A program made the translations under genes and the position numbers. From Exiguobacterium mexicanum (GTDB lineage: Bacteria; Bacillota; Bacilli; Exiguobacteriales; Exiguobacteriaceae), in NCBI RefSeq assembly GCF_005960665.1, contig NZ_CP040676.1, forward strand, positions 72,501 to 136,500: DNA of 64,000 nt, written 5' to 3'. Under the pieces are notes generated by a model that was not told the DNA's origin, did no database searches, and saw only the letters and a program-made list of their open reading frames with translations. This document shows positions 25,705 through 34,274 of the stretch, piece by piece (position 1 is the stretch's first letter; each line of letters starts with the position of its first letter).

Positions 25705-25718
25705 AGATAGTCTCCTTT

Positions 25719-25758
25719 CAAAATGAAAACGCCACTTCTCCAAGTGGAAAAGTGGCGT
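25719..25758 (-). terminator. TPP riboswitch expression-platform terminator
   Basis: On minus, arms ACGCCACTT and AAGTGGCGT followed by TTTTCATTTT, between the aptamer and thiW. Expected to form when TPP is bound. Confidence 0.82.
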
Positions 25759-25780
25759 GGAAAGACAGACGAATCCCACA

Positions 25781-25866
25781 CCACTTCCCTACGCTGGTAT
25801 GAGCCAGATCAGGTTCGAAGGGTCCGGCGCATGCCGTCTCAGCCCGAAGGCTCCCCTAGTGGTCGT
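25781..25866 (-). ncRNA. TPP riboswitch (THI element)
   Basis: On minus, conserved blocks AGGGGAGCC, GGCTGAGA, GACCCTTCGAACCTGATC and TACCAGCGTAGGGAAG in the right order. It senses thiamine pyrophosphate and would stop transcription at the following hairpin. Confidence 0.95.
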
Positions 25867-25891
25867 TTATTAACATGAGTATAGCATAGCG

Positions 25892-26212
25892 TTATTTCGT
25901 TGCCCCCATTTTTCGAGGTCGAAATATAAAATAGACGATGCCGCAGAAAAGAAGATACAACACTAGCGAAAAGACGAGATTGATCAACCACGGGAGTGTC
26001 CCCATGAACACGGCGACGGACGCCTGTTGAAACCAAACGAGCGAGAGCGAGACCCCGATGAAGCTGAGCACGAGCGTGGTCCAAAAGGCGACATCCCGTC
26101 GCTTGAACAGACGCCAGACGAGCAGACCAATGATGAGACTGACAACGGCCGTCGCCCCTAAATACATATACAAGATGGCATCGACCGGGTATGAGTAATA
26201 TACAACGTCCAT
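25892..26212 (-). CDS. three-helix membrane protein
   Basis: A 106-residue protein with helices at about 10-32, 41-62 and 70-95 and a basic tail FRPRKMGATK. ATG 26212 is preceded by AGGAGG; the longer frame upstream overlaps the divergent kinase gene and is rejected. No family recognised. Diverges from the phosphotransferase gene. Confidence 0.7.
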   Translation of the reverse strand: MDVVYYSYPVDAILYMYLGATAVVSLIIGLLVWRLFKRRDVAFWTTLVLSFIGVSLSLVWFQQASVAVFMGTLPWLINLVFSLVLYLLFCGIVYFIFRPRKMGATK

Positions 26213-26254
26213 ATCGTTTCCTCCTAGGAGATGATGAAAGAAAGGGTGAACAGG

Positions 26255-27223
26255 ATGAGACAGGCAATCCCATGGCGTGACCGATCGTTTCGTGAACGGT
26301 TCGAACGATGGATTGAGGCAAACGTGCCGAATGCGAGGTGGCACGTGATCAAAGATACCGATTTGACGTACTTGCTTGTTGGCGCGCTCGATGAGGAACG
26401 TTACTATGCCAAAGCGGTGACCGACATCAGCCGTGGCGAGGCCGGACTGACGGCGCTTCTAGCCGAGCGGCATCCGGGTCTCATCCCTGACGTCATCGCC
26501 ATCGAGTTCGCTCAGCATTGGTTACTCATGCGAGACATCGGCGGTGAGGCGTTACGTGAACGACCTAACGTGAGTCGATACGAAGCGGCGTTGCGTCAAT
26601 ACGCACAGCTGCAGCGACAGGAGATCGACCAGATCGAGACCTGCTTGTCTTACGGCATCCCGGACCGCCGACCGGACAAGTTGAAGGACGAAATCCGTAC
26701 GTATTTACCTGAGCTCTGCGCCGGGCTCGAGCAATACAAAGCCGAGGCCATGCTCGCGCTTCAAGATGAATTGATCGCGATGTGCGATGAGCTGGCGATT
26801 GGGATGCCGATGAGTCTCGAGCACGGTGATTTGCACGGCGGCAACATCTTCTGGCGGGAACGGACGAATGATTTGTGTATCCTCGACTGGGGCGACGCGA
26901 CCGTCACGCATCCGTTTTTCAGCGTGCGCGTGTTTTGGAACGCGCTGTACGACTTATTGCCGGAAGAAGACGAGGTCGCCTGGTATGAACAGATTCAAAC
27001 GATGCGTACGGTTTACTTGGAAGCGTGGAGCGGCGTCGCACCCAAGGACGTACTTTGGCGTCATCTATTGATCGCCGAAGAGCTCGGTTGCGTCTATCGT
27101 GCCTTGTCGTGGCATGTGTATGTGACGAGATACCGGTACGATGTAGCTGAGTCGAGCGATAAGCCGGCGCAATGGCTCAATTTGCTACTCGAGTACCGGG
27201 ACTTGAAACGACGCTTCCCATAA
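26255..27223 (+). CDS. phosphotransferase (APH/choline kinase fold)
   Basis: A 322-residue kinase-like protein. The catalytic loop is HGDLHGGNIFW (about 189-199) and the metal-binding segment is LDWGDATVTHPFF; the lysine region is near YYAKAVTD. This fold phosphorylates small molecules, including aminoglycosides or choline. No specific resistance class recognised. ATG 26255 is preceded by AAAGGGTG; the ATGs at 26231 and 26234 are too near TAGGAG. Confidence 0.82.
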   Translation: MRQAIPWRDRSFRERFERWIEANVPNARWHVIKDTDLTYLLVGALDEERYYAKAVTDISRGEAGLTALLAERHPGLIPDVIAIEFAQHWLLMRDIGGEALRERPNVSRYEAALRQYAQLQRQEIDQIETCLSYGIPDRRPDKLKDEIRTYLPELCAGLEQYKAEAMLALQDELIAMCDELAIGMPMSLEHGDLHGGNIFWRERTNDLCILDWGDATVTHPFFSVRVFWNALYDLLPEEDEVAWYEQIQTMRTVYLEAWSGVAPKDVLWRHLLIAEELGCVYRALSWHVYVTRYRYDVAESSDKPAQWLNLLLEYRDLKRRFP

Positions 27224-27224
27224 G

Positions 27225-27971
27225 TCATTCATGTTTCTCGAGTAGGTTTTCATAATCCGTCTCGCTCCAAAACAGCGGAGCAATCGACTCCGGCCCTTTG
27301 AAGATTTCACCGTCTTGGTCGTAGACGATGGCGTAACCGCCCTCGACTTCAAAGACGATTAAATCGGCCTTCACTTCCTTGACCCCGTTTCCAGCGATGA
27401 TGATATCTTCGAGCGGGTCGCGCGCCAGTTGTACGCCCCATTCGTCGAGCTCGACGATGAGCGCGGACGTATAGGCGTGGCGGTTATAGAGCGCCTGGAA
27501 CTCGTCTTGTGTCAAGACGACGTCCGTTGGCGGGGCACTCGCTCCGTATTTTCGTTTCTCAATCTCTTCGACGAATTGAAGGAACGACGCTTCTTGCCAA
27601 AACAGCGGCGCGACCGACTCGGGACCGTTGGCGATGTCTCCATTTTCACTCTCATAGATGGTGGCATAAGTGCCGTCGTCGAGTTTGAACGGATGGATAT
27701 CGGCGTATGTATGATGGATGCCGTCGCCGGCGATGACGACGTGCTCGAACGTCTCGCGGAACGGGGTGATTCCATCGTTCTCGAGGGCCTTCAAGAGCGG
27801 CGGGACTTTTTCGTATTGGTCGAACACGTCCTTGAAGTCTTCGCGCGTCCATGTGGTGATTTCTTCGGGCGATGGCTCGTTTGTATCAGCCGGGACGAGT
27901 GGTTTCTCGACTGGATCCGTGCATCCGGTCAGCAAGAACACACTGAATCCGAGTAGGCCTAGGCGTTTCAT
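27225..27971 (-). CDS. lipoprotein with two internal repeats
   Basis: A 248-residue lipoprotein with lipobox LTGC (Cys17). After a Pro-rich linker it has two copies of about 100 residues. Each copy has ALxxxGxxxxRxxxExxxIAGxG, an acidic strand with ATIYESENGDIANGP or AIVYDQDGEIFKGP, then PESVAPLFWQE or PESIAPLFWSE. Family not recognised. ATG 27971 lies behind AGGAGG. The stop lies 1 nt from the convergent kinase stop. Confidence 0.75.
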   Translation of the reverse strand: MKRLGLLGFSVFLLTGCTDPVEKPLVPADTNEPSPEEITTWTREDFKDVFDQYEKVPPLLKALENDGITPFRETFEHVVIAGDGIHHTYADIHPFKLDDGTYATIYESENGDIANGPESVAPLFWQEASFLQFVEEIEKRKYGASAPPTDVVLTQDEFQALYNRHAYTSALIVELDEWGVQLARDPLEDIIIAGNGVKEVKADLIVFEVEGGYAIVYDQDGEIFKGPESIAPLFWSETDYENLLEKHE

Positions 27972-28063
27972 CAATCAAACCTCCTAAGAAAGTTACATTT
28001 TTTTCCTATTATCAATGAGCGTAGCATGTTTGCCAGTCATTGAGAACCCGGGTACTTTCTCGC

Positions 28064-28756
28064 TCAGGGTTGCCGCTTCAAGTAGCGGTCGAGTGCCTCG
28101 TGAAAGCGTTGTTGCTGCTCGAACGGGATGTCATGATCGGATGCGGGACCATAGCGAATCAGATGATAGAGCGAGGCATCGATATCTGTCAGCTCGATGC
28201 GCTCGAACCAGTCGACGACCGTCTCATTCGTCCGAAGTTTTAACTCAGGGGCGAGCGACGCGTTGAACGTGATCAGCCAATCCCTCAGTTCGATATTCGT
28301 GAGCATCGGGAACGTCCGTGCCTCAATCGATGTGTCCGCGTTGAGAGACAGTGGCGCAAAGGCATTCTGTCTACTAGAAAACGTGAATCCTTTCCCCCGT
28401 CGACGACGCAGCCATCTACGCACGCCATAGACGGTCAACCCGATGGCAGCAAGGAAGGCGAACAATGTGCCGAGTCCGCCTGGGGCATCACCATCCCCGC
28501 TACCAAATTTGAATTTGAGCATGTCTTCCTTCACTTGCCGTTCTCCACCGTTTCCCTTCTCATCGGTAGAACCCAAATCAATACCACCTTTTGGCGGTGG
28601 TGCCTCTTCTGGCTTGCCCATTTCGATCACACTGATTGGAGCAGGTGTATTGATCGTTTGAAGCCAACTGAACGTCTCCTTGCTGATAAAGACGAACATC
28701 ACTACGAGACAAGCTGTCACAACAAGGAATCCTATAAATCGAGATGACCACTTCAT
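28064..28756 (-). CDS. DUF4129 domain membrane protein
   Basis: A 230-residue protein with two helices (about 8-26 and 96-113), a Pro/Gly-rich outside stretch between them, and a cytoplasmic helical C-terminus (about 145-225). The C-terminus fits DUF4129 (ELRDWLITFNASLAPELKLRTNETVVDWFERIE region). DUF4129 genes usually accompany MoxR and DUF58 genes; here it diverges from that pair with a 98-bp shared upstream region. ATG is preceded by AAGGAGGG. Confidence 0.7.
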   Translation of the reverse strand: MKWSSRFIGFLVVTACLVVMFVFISKETFSWLQTINTPAPISVIEMGKPEEAPPPKGGIDLGSTDEKGNGGERQVKEDMLKFKFGSGDGDAPGGLGTLFAFLAAIGLTVYGVRRWLRRRRGKGFTFSSRQNAFAPLSLNADTSIEARTFPMLTNIELRDWLITFNASLAPELKLRTNETVVDWFERIELTDIDASLYHLIRYGPASDHDIPFEQQQRFHEALDRYLKRQP

Positions 28757-28854
28757 CCTTTCCCTCCTTATCGGAATGTTCAGACTATTTATTGTCTATA
28801 TTACCATAAACAGGTAAACTTCGAATAAGACATCTACCAACGGAGGGGAACGAA

Positions 28855-29775
28855 ATGGGAATCGAAGCGGTCATCAAACAGTTGAATGAAGTGTATTTGG
28901 GGAAAGGTGAAGTCGTCCGGCTCTGCTGCACGGCGCTTCTCGCCGAAGGGCACATCTTGCTCGAGGACGTACCTGGAACTGGGAAGACATTGCTCGCCAA
29001 AGCGATCGCCGGCAGTTTGGACGGGTCATTCTCGCGCATCCAATTTACGGCCGATTTGCTCCCGTCCGACGTCATCGGGACCGACTACTTCAATATGCAG
29101 ACGCAAGGATTTGACCATCGCCAAGGTCCGATTTTCGCAAACATCGTCCTGATTGATGAAATCAATCGAGCCGTCCCGCGCACCCAGTCGGCGCTGCTCG
29201 AAGCGATGGAGGAACGACAAGTGTCAATCGGCGGGAAGACGTATCCGATGCCGAAGCCGTTTTTCGTCATCGCGACGCAAAACCCGATTGAATCGGCTGG
29301 GACGTTCCCGCTCCCAGACGCGCAACTCGACCGGTTCCTCATCTCGATTCCGGTCGGCTATCCGGAAGCCGCCGCAGAGCGAGAACTGTTGTTGCAAGTG
29401 TTGACCGAGACCCGCAAACAAATCGAGGCCGTGACGTCACTCGCCTCGCTGCAAGAAGCGCAGGCCGAGACGAGACAAGTCGCGATTCAGGACGATGTCC
29501 TCGACTATATGCTCGGTCTCGTCCATGCGACCCGGGCGCACGCGTCCGTCGAGGTCGGAGTCAGCCCACGTGGCGCGATCGCGCTGCTCCGCGCTTGTCA
29601 AAGCTATGCCTATTTGGCCGGCCGACTGTACGTCATCCCGGAAGACGTCAAAGCCGTGGCGCCGTACGTCCTCGCCCATCGGATCAGCTTGACGCTTGAA
29701 GGCGGCATCAAGTCGACAAAAGCGAACGTCATTGCACACATTTTAGACACCGTGCCCGTGCCGGTCGAGGGCTGA
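28855..29775 (+). CDS. MoxR family AAA+ ATPase
   Basis: A 306-residue AAA+ protein, a likely chaperone for assembly of a membrane or von Willebrand-type partner. Walker A is EDVPGTGKTLLAKA (about 38-51), Walker B VLIDEINRAVPRTQSALLEAMEE (about 100), sensor 1 VIATQNPIES. ATG is preceded by GGAGGGG. A DUF58 gene follows after 3 nt, the usual MoxR-DUF58 operon. Confidence 0.93.
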   Translation: MGIEAVIKQLNEVYLGKGEVVRLCCTALLAEGHILLEDVPGTGKTLLAKAIAGSLDGSFSRIQFTADLLPSDVIGTDYFNMQTQGFDHRQGPIFANIVLIDEINRAVPRTQSALLEAMEERQVSIGGKTYPMPKPFFVIATQNPIESAGTFPLPDAQLDRFLISIPVGYPEAAAERELLLQVLTETRKQIEAVTSLASLQEAQAETRQVAIQDDVLDYMLGLVHATRAHASVEVGVSPRGAIALLRACQSYAYLAGRLYVIPEDVKAVAPYVLAHRISLTLEGGIKSTKANVIAHILDTVPVPVEG

Positions 29776-29778
29776 CGG

Positions 29779-30831
29779 ATGATCCTGTCCACGCACGTTT
29801 GGTTGCAGCGACGGCTCCTACCTATATATCTTGTGAGCGGAGCCATGCTCGTGTTCTTCCCGTACGTATACGGATTGGGTTACATATGCTTCATTGTAGC
29901 GAGTGCGATTTGGATGCTGGAGCGGACGCGGCAACAACTCGAGCGGCACATCGATCTCCGGTTCACGCAATACGAAGAACTGCTGTTTGTCGGAGATGAG
30001 AGTCGGTTCGTGTTGGTGGTCGATGGGGTGGACGAGTTGAATCGGCTCGGCCTGCCACTTCGCATTCGTTTGAAGGCGAGCTCAGGAATAAGCTTTCCGG
30101 CGCAGGAGCGCCTTCCGAACGTGCTCGACTATGAGGTCGATGTCGGTCGCGCCCGCCACGAATTGGTCGTGCGCGCCGAGTATCGCGGTCCAGCCATGTT
30201 CGAGGAATGCGTCATCGCCGTCACACTCCCGTTCCGTCTCGGGACGTATTTGTATGAACGACCGGTCGATACAGAGTGGACCGTGCTTCCATCGCTCCTG
30301 TTGCATCCACCGGTCGGGACGAAGCGGCTAGCGCTCGGGGAACGGCCGCACTTGGCGTCACCGCTTCGAAATCCGTTGCAGCTGATTGGATCGAAACCGT
30401 ATGAAGGGGAACCGGTCAAGGAAATCGACTGGTATGCGACGGCAAAACTCGGACGATTGCAGTCGAAAGTGTTTCAACAGACGACGCTCGATACGTTCAC
30501 GTTCGCCGTGGATTTGAACGGACCATCCGGTTACACGCTCCATCATGATTTCGAATCGCTGATCAGTCAAGTCGCTTTCGTCACGTCACGTTTGTTGAAA
30601 GAGGACTGCAAGATTGAGTTATTCTTGAATCGTTTTGAAGAAGATGGGACGATGGTTCATATCCGGCTTCAAGAAGGCGAGCGCGGCATACGATTCATCT
30701 TGTTGCAGTTAGCGACGATTCACCCGGGCAATCGCTTCATCTCGACAGACGCCTTTACGCGGATGGTCGAACGAAAACGGTTGAAGCAAAGCCATCTCGT
30801 TTGGTTCAATCAGCATAATTTGTACGATTGA
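29779..30831 (+). CDS. DUF58 domain protein
   Basis: A 350-residue membrane-anchored protein. Two helices lie at about 13-45. The DUF58 core is about 200-245, with KPYEGEPVKEIDWYATAKLGRLQSKVF, matching the family pattern Y-x-x-G-x-x-x-x-x-I-D-W-x-x-x-A-x-x-x-x-L. Acts with MoxR, possibly as its substrate. A transglutaminase-like third gene, common in such operons, is absent. Confidence 0.86.
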   Translation: MILSTHVWLQRRLLPIYLVSGAMLVFFPYVYGLGYICFIVASAIWMLERTRQQLERHIDLRFTQYEELLFVGDESRFVLVVDGVDELNRLGLPLRIRLKASSGISFPAQERLPNVLDYEVDVGRARHELVVRAEYRGPAMFEECVIAVTLPFRLGTYLYERPVDTEWTVLPSLLLHPPVGTKRLALGERPHLASPLRNPLQLIGSKPYEGEPVKEIDWYATAKLGRLQSKVFQQTTLDTFTFAVDLNGPSGYTLHHDFESLISQVAFVTSRLLKEDCKIELFLNRFEEDGTMVHIRLQEGERGIRFILLQLATIHPGNRFISTDAFTRMVERKRLKQSHLVWFNQHNLYD

Positions 30832-30895
30832 ACAGGGGAATGTCGGATTTTGACGAACTCTATAGTTATGAACTGGGTCAAAAGGAGAGAGACAT

Positions 30896-31435
30896 ATGCC
30901 AAAACGGAAATTTGCCAATCGTCGAGACTGGGAACGGATTTTGCAACATCGCTACGCGCAAATGGAGGTACATGATGACCGTTTCTCCGGGACCGTCGCC
31001 TTGTTTCAAATCGATGCGGTCCGCGCACCGCAATATAAGATGCACAAGGGAGAAGAGTTCATCGTCGCCGACGCTGGCTACGCCTGGCTCCAATACTTCC
31101 CGGACAACGAGCCGTTCGGTGTGACCGTCATGTTTAATGATGAAGGGCACATCGTTCAATGGTACATCGATATCGTCGAAGCGATCGGATACGAGGACGG
31201 AATCCCGTATATGGACGACTTGTTGCTCGACATCCTCATCTTCCCGAACGGGGACGTTGTCCGCAAAGACGAGGACGAGTTCGAGGAAGCGACGGAGGCC
31301 GGAGAACTGACGCCGGAGCTCGTCGAGCAGGGCTGGCGTGACTTCCATGCGACGCTCGATCGGATTGAACGTCGGGACTTCGTCTATTTCGACTTGGCGA
31401 ACGAGCATTACACCGAGTTGAAGCAAAAACTTTGA
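30896..31435 (+). CDS. DUF402 family protein
   Basis: A 179-residue protein with the DUF402 barrel: DAGYAWLQYFPDNEPFGVTVMFN, VQWYIDIVEAIG and PYMDDLLLDILIFPNGDVVRKDEDEFEEA, with conserved Asp/Glu that bind metal in the nucleoside tri/diphosphatase Ntdp. This form is longer than bare DUF402 domains and ends in a helical tail. ATG is behind AAAGGAGAG. Probably a phosphatase acting on nucleotides, by family only. Confidence 0.8.
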   Translation: MPKRKFANRRDWERILQHRYAQMEVHDDRFSGTVALFQIDAVRAPQYKMHKGEEFIVADAGYAWLQYFPDNEPFGVTVMFNDEGHIVQWYIDIVEAIGYEDGIPYMDDLLLDILIFPNGDVVRKDEDEFEEATEAGELTPELVEQGWRDFHATLDRIERRDFVYFDLANEHYTELKQKL

Positions 31436-31483
31436 ACGGCCTGTTCCCTTTGGTACAGTGAAAAAAAAACAGGGGGACGAATC

Positions 31484-32611
31484 ATGAAAATCATCAATAC
31501 CGAGACGTGGTCGCGCAAGAAGCACTACGAATTCTTCAAGGCGTTTGACGCTCCGCATTTCAATGTGACGGCGAGCGTTGATGTGACGAAGTTACATACG
31601 CACGCCAAACGGACCGGCCAGTCGTTCTTTAAACTGTTCTTGTACGGTGCTGTCAAGACGGCGAATGCCATCCCGGAGCTTCGCTACCGTATCCGCGGCG
31701 ACGAGGTCATCGAGCATGACGTCGTGCATCCGTCCTTTACTGTCATGATGGACGATGACGTCTTCAATTTTTGCACGGCGACCTATAAAGACACGTTCCC
31801 GGACTTCATGGAAGAAGTGACGGCCCGGATGAGCGGGGCGAAACGGGAAGTCGTCGTCGGCGACGATGAACCGGACGGCCTGCTTTACATCACGAGCGTG
31901 CCCTGGGTCACGTTCACGAGCATCAGCCACCCGACACACGATCAACAGCATGATACGGTGCCGCGCATCGCTTGGGGCAAATTCACGGAGACCGGTGACC
32001 GGATGACGATGCCGCTCTCGGTTCAAGCGCATCATGCCCTCGTCGATGGCGTCCATGTCGGTCGCTATTACGAGTTGTTGCAAGCGTGGCTTGATGACTT
32101 GAGTGACTTGGAAGTCCAAACTCCTGAAGAGAAGGGGCTCGACGAAGCGATTCGTCTCCGCGAGAACGGAGAGCTCGAACGGGCAAAGCAGCTGTTGCTC
32201 ATGTTGCTCCGACAAGACGAGAAGAACCCACGCCTCCATGCCCATTGCGCCTGGTGTTATGACTCGCTCGGCGAAGAGCGGCAAGCCGTCCCGCATTATG
32301 AACGGGCAATCCGGCTCGGCCTCGCCGGCGAAGAGCTCCGGGAGACGTATATCGGACTCGGCAGCACGTATCGGGCGCTCGGCCGCTACGAGGACGCTGA
32401 GGCGTTGTTCGCCAAGGCGATTGAACAGTTCCCAGACATCGGGGCGCTCAAAGTATTTCAAGCGATGACCCATTATAATTTCGGGCGCCACACTGAGGCG
32501 ACCGGTACGTTGCTCGAACTGCTCGCAAGCCCGGAGCCGGATGACAGCATTAAACGGTATCGTCGCGCCATCGCGTTTTATGCGCGTAACTTGGACGAGA
32601 CGTATGACTGA
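31484..32611 (+). CDS. CatA-like O-acetyltransferase fused to a TPR domain
   Basis: A 375-residue protein. Residues 1-208 are a type A chloramphenicol acetyltransferase fold: SRKKHYEFFKAFDAPHFNVT at the start, PSFTVMMDDDVFNFC, and the active-site block QAHHALVDGVHVGRYYELLQ (His183-His184, Asp188). Residues 215-375 are a tetratricopeptide domain with LRENGELERAKQLLLMLLRQDEKNP, YDSLGEERQAVPHYERAI and YRALGRYEDAEALFAKAI. No stop or shift lies between them. A canonical CatA is about 215 residues, so the TPR part is an addition. Whether it acetylates chloramphenicol is unknown. Confidence 0.84.
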   Translation: MKIINTETWSRKKHYEFFKAFDAPHFNVTASVDVTKLHTHAKRTGQSFFKLFLYGAVKTANAIPELRYRIRGDEVIEHDVVHPSFTVMMDDDVFNFCTATYKDTFPDFMEEVTARMSGAKREVVVGDDEPDGLLYITSVPWVTFTSISHPTHDQQHDTVPRIAWGKFTETGDRMTMPLSVQAHHALVDGVHVGRYYELLQAWLDDLSDLEVQTPEEKGLDEAIRLRENGELERAKQLLLMLLRQDEKNPRLHAHCAWCYDSLGEERQAVPHYERAIRLGLAGEELRETYIGLGSTYRALGRYEDAEALFAKAIEQFPDIGALKVFQAMTHYNFGRHTEATGTLLELLASPEPDDSIKRYRRAIAFYARNLDETYD

Positions 32612-32617
32612 AACGAC

Positions 32618-32643
32618 AAGACGAGGCAACTCGTCTTTTTTTT
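32618..32643 (+). terminator. terminator of the CatA-TPR gene
   Basis: AAGACGAG-GCAA-CTCGTCTT followed by a T run. Confidence 0.9.
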
Positions 32644-32655
32644 GAGTCGAATTGA

Positions 32656-32684
32656 TTGACCCATCAAGTTTAACGTGTTATATT
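32656..32684 (+). promoter_or_regulatory. promoter of the mhqR operon
   Basis: TTGACC (32656-32661), 17 bp, TATATT (32679-32684), directly followed by the operator. Confidence 0.75.
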
Positions 32685-32702
32685 TATCTCGAATTAAAGA
32701 TA
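32685..32702. promoter_or_regulatory. MhqR-type operator 1
   Basis: TATCTCGAATTAAAGATA, close to the known B. subtilis MhqR box (TATCTCGAATTCGAGATA type). It covers the transcription start region of the regulator gene. Confidence 0.75.
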
Positions 32703-32747
32703 ATGAAATTTAAAGTATTGTTTTCTCTCAGCAGAGGAGGGGAACAG

Positions 32748-33179
32748 ATGAAACAATCCAACACATTAAAAGCCATCACGGTGTTGCTTCGGGCCTCGCA
32801 ATCGATTCAAGACGTGGTCAAGCATGAAGTCGCCGAGTACGGGCTGAATCCGACCGAGTTCTCGGTCCTGGAATTGCTGTACCATAAAGGCGACCAACCG
32901 ATTCAAATGATCGGCAAAAAAGTATTATTGACGAGCGGGAGCATGACGTACATCGTCGACCGGCTCGAAGCGAAAGGCTATTTGATCCGCAAAGCGTGTC
33001 CGAGCGACCGTCGCGTCACGTACGCGGCACTGACAGAGGAAGGACAGACACTTATGTCATGCATCTTTCCAGCCCATGAACGACGAATGGACGAGCTCTT
33101 CGACGGACTCGATTTAGCAGACACGATCACTCAATTGAAGACGATCGGCAAACGCGCTGAAGCGTCAAAAAATTTTTAA
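32748..33179 (+). CDS. mhqR: MarR family quinone/catechol repressor MhqR
   Basis: A 143-residue winged-helix regulator (QPIQMIGKKVLLTSGSMTYIVDRLEAKGYL, wing SDRRVTYAALTEEGQ). The MhqR identity rests on two MhqR-box operators and on the neighbours, a ring-cleaving dioxygenase and an FMN reductase, the classical regulon for methylhydroquinone, catechol and diamide stress. ATG 32748 follows GAGGAGGGG; longer in-frame starts overlap the promoter and operator. Whether it has a redox cysteine is open: Cys residues occur in KACPSDRR and LMSCIFP. Confidence 0.86.
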   Translation: MKQSNTLKAITVLLRASQSIQDVVKHEVAEYGLNPTEFSVLELLYHKGDQPIQMIGKKVLLTSGSMTYIVDRLEAKGYLIRKACPSDRRVTYAALTEEGQTLMSCIFPAHERRMDELFDGLDLADTITQLKTIGKRAEASKNF

Positions 33180-33184
33180 TTAAC

Positions 33185-33202
33185 TATCTCGAAATCAAGA
33201 TT
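33185..33202. promoter_or_regulatory. MhqR-type operator 2
   Basis: TATCTCGAAATCAAGATT in the 40-nt gap between mhqR and the dioxygenase gene, sharing TATCTCGAA with operator 1. Confidence 0.72.
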
Positions 33203-33219
33203 TTAAAGGAGCGATTTTA

Positions 33220-34212
33220 ATGAACCATGTAAAAGGTATTCACCACGTGACGGCGATTACGAGCAGCGCCGAGAAGAACTATGACTTCTTCACGAACGTC
33301 CTTGGGATGCGTCTCGTCAAAAAGACGGTCAACCAAGACGACATTCAGACGTACCACTTATTTTTCGCCGATGACAAAGGCAGCGCTGGAACAGATATGA
33401 CGTTCTTCGATTTTCCGGGCATCCCAAAAGGCGTACACGGGACGAACGAGATCGCCAAGACGTCGTTCCGCGTCCCGACCGATGAGGCGCTCACGTATTG
33501 GGAACGTCGATTCGACCGCCTCGGAGTGAAGCATGAAGGCATCGCCGAGCAGTTCGGCAAGAAGACGCTTTCGTTCGTCGATTTCGACGAGCAGGCGTAC
33601 CAGCTCATCTCAGATGAGTTCAACGTCGGCGTCGCGTCAGGCGAACCGTGGCAAAACGGCCCGGTCCCGCTCGAGTACGCCATCACGGGCCTCGGTCCAA
33701 TCTTCATCCGTATCGCGGACTTTACGTATTTCAAACAAGTGATGGAGCAAGTCATGTTGTTCGAAGAAATCGGACAAGAAGGCGACGCGCATCTCTTTGA
33801 AGGAGGTGAGGGTGGAAACGGAGCGCAAGTCGTCGTCATTCATGACGAGACGTCACCAGTCGCGCGCCAAGGGTTCGGAACCGTGCATCACGTCGCTTTC
33901 CGTGTCGATGACCGCAGTGTCCTCGATGAATGGACGGCACGCTTGCAACAGTTCGGGTTACCGACGTCAGGCTATGTCGACCGCTTCTTCTTCGAATCGT
34001 CTTATGCACGAGTCGCGCCGCAAATCCTGTTCGAATGGGCAACGGACGGACCAGGATTCATGGGCGATGAGCCGTATGAGACGGTCGGTGAAAAATTGTC
34101 ACTCCCGCCGTTCTTAGAACCGAAGCGGGAACAGATTGAAGCGATGGTTCGACCGATTGATACGGTCAGAAGCACAAAAACGTTTGAGAAAGAATATGAG
34201 GGCATGAAATGA
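33220..34212 (+). CDS. ring-cleaving dioxygenase, MhqA/MhqO family
   Basis: A 330-residue type I extradiol-dioxygenase-like protein with two VOC modules. It starts VKGIHHVTAITSSAEKNYDFFTNVLGMRLVKKTVNQDD; the second module starts GTVHHVAFRVDD. Metal ligands would be His in GIHHVT and VHHVAF and the Glu in ILFEWATDGPGF. It detoxifies quinones or catechols in the cytoplasm under MhqR control. MhqA, MhqE and MhqO cannot be distinguished by eye. Confidence 0.88.
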   Translation: MNHVKGIHHVTAITSSAEKNYDFFTNVLGMRLVKKTVNQDDIQTYHLFFADDKGSAGTDMTFFDFPGIPKGVHGTNEIAKTSFRVPTDEALTYWERRFDRLGVKHEGIAEQFGKKTLSFVDFDEQAYQLISDEFNVGVASGEPWQNGPVPLEYAITGLGPIFIRIADFTYFKQVMEQVMLFEEIGQEGDAHLFEGGEGGNGAQVVVIHDETSPVARQGFGTVHHVAFRVDDRSVLDEWTARLQQFGLPTSGYVDRFFFESSYARVAPQILFEWATDGPGFMGDEPYETVGEKLSLPPFLEPKREQIEAMVRPIDTVRSTKTFEKEYEGMK

Positions 34213-34274
34213 GCTTTTTAAATCGTTTGTTCGGTAAACAAGAGGAACCAACCAACTCACAAGGAGGAACTAAC

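Noticed and set aside
31592-32629. A 345-codon open frame on minus across the CatA-TPR gene.
   Set aside because: The plus-strand protein has clear domains in order; the minus frame has none and begins inside the terminator.
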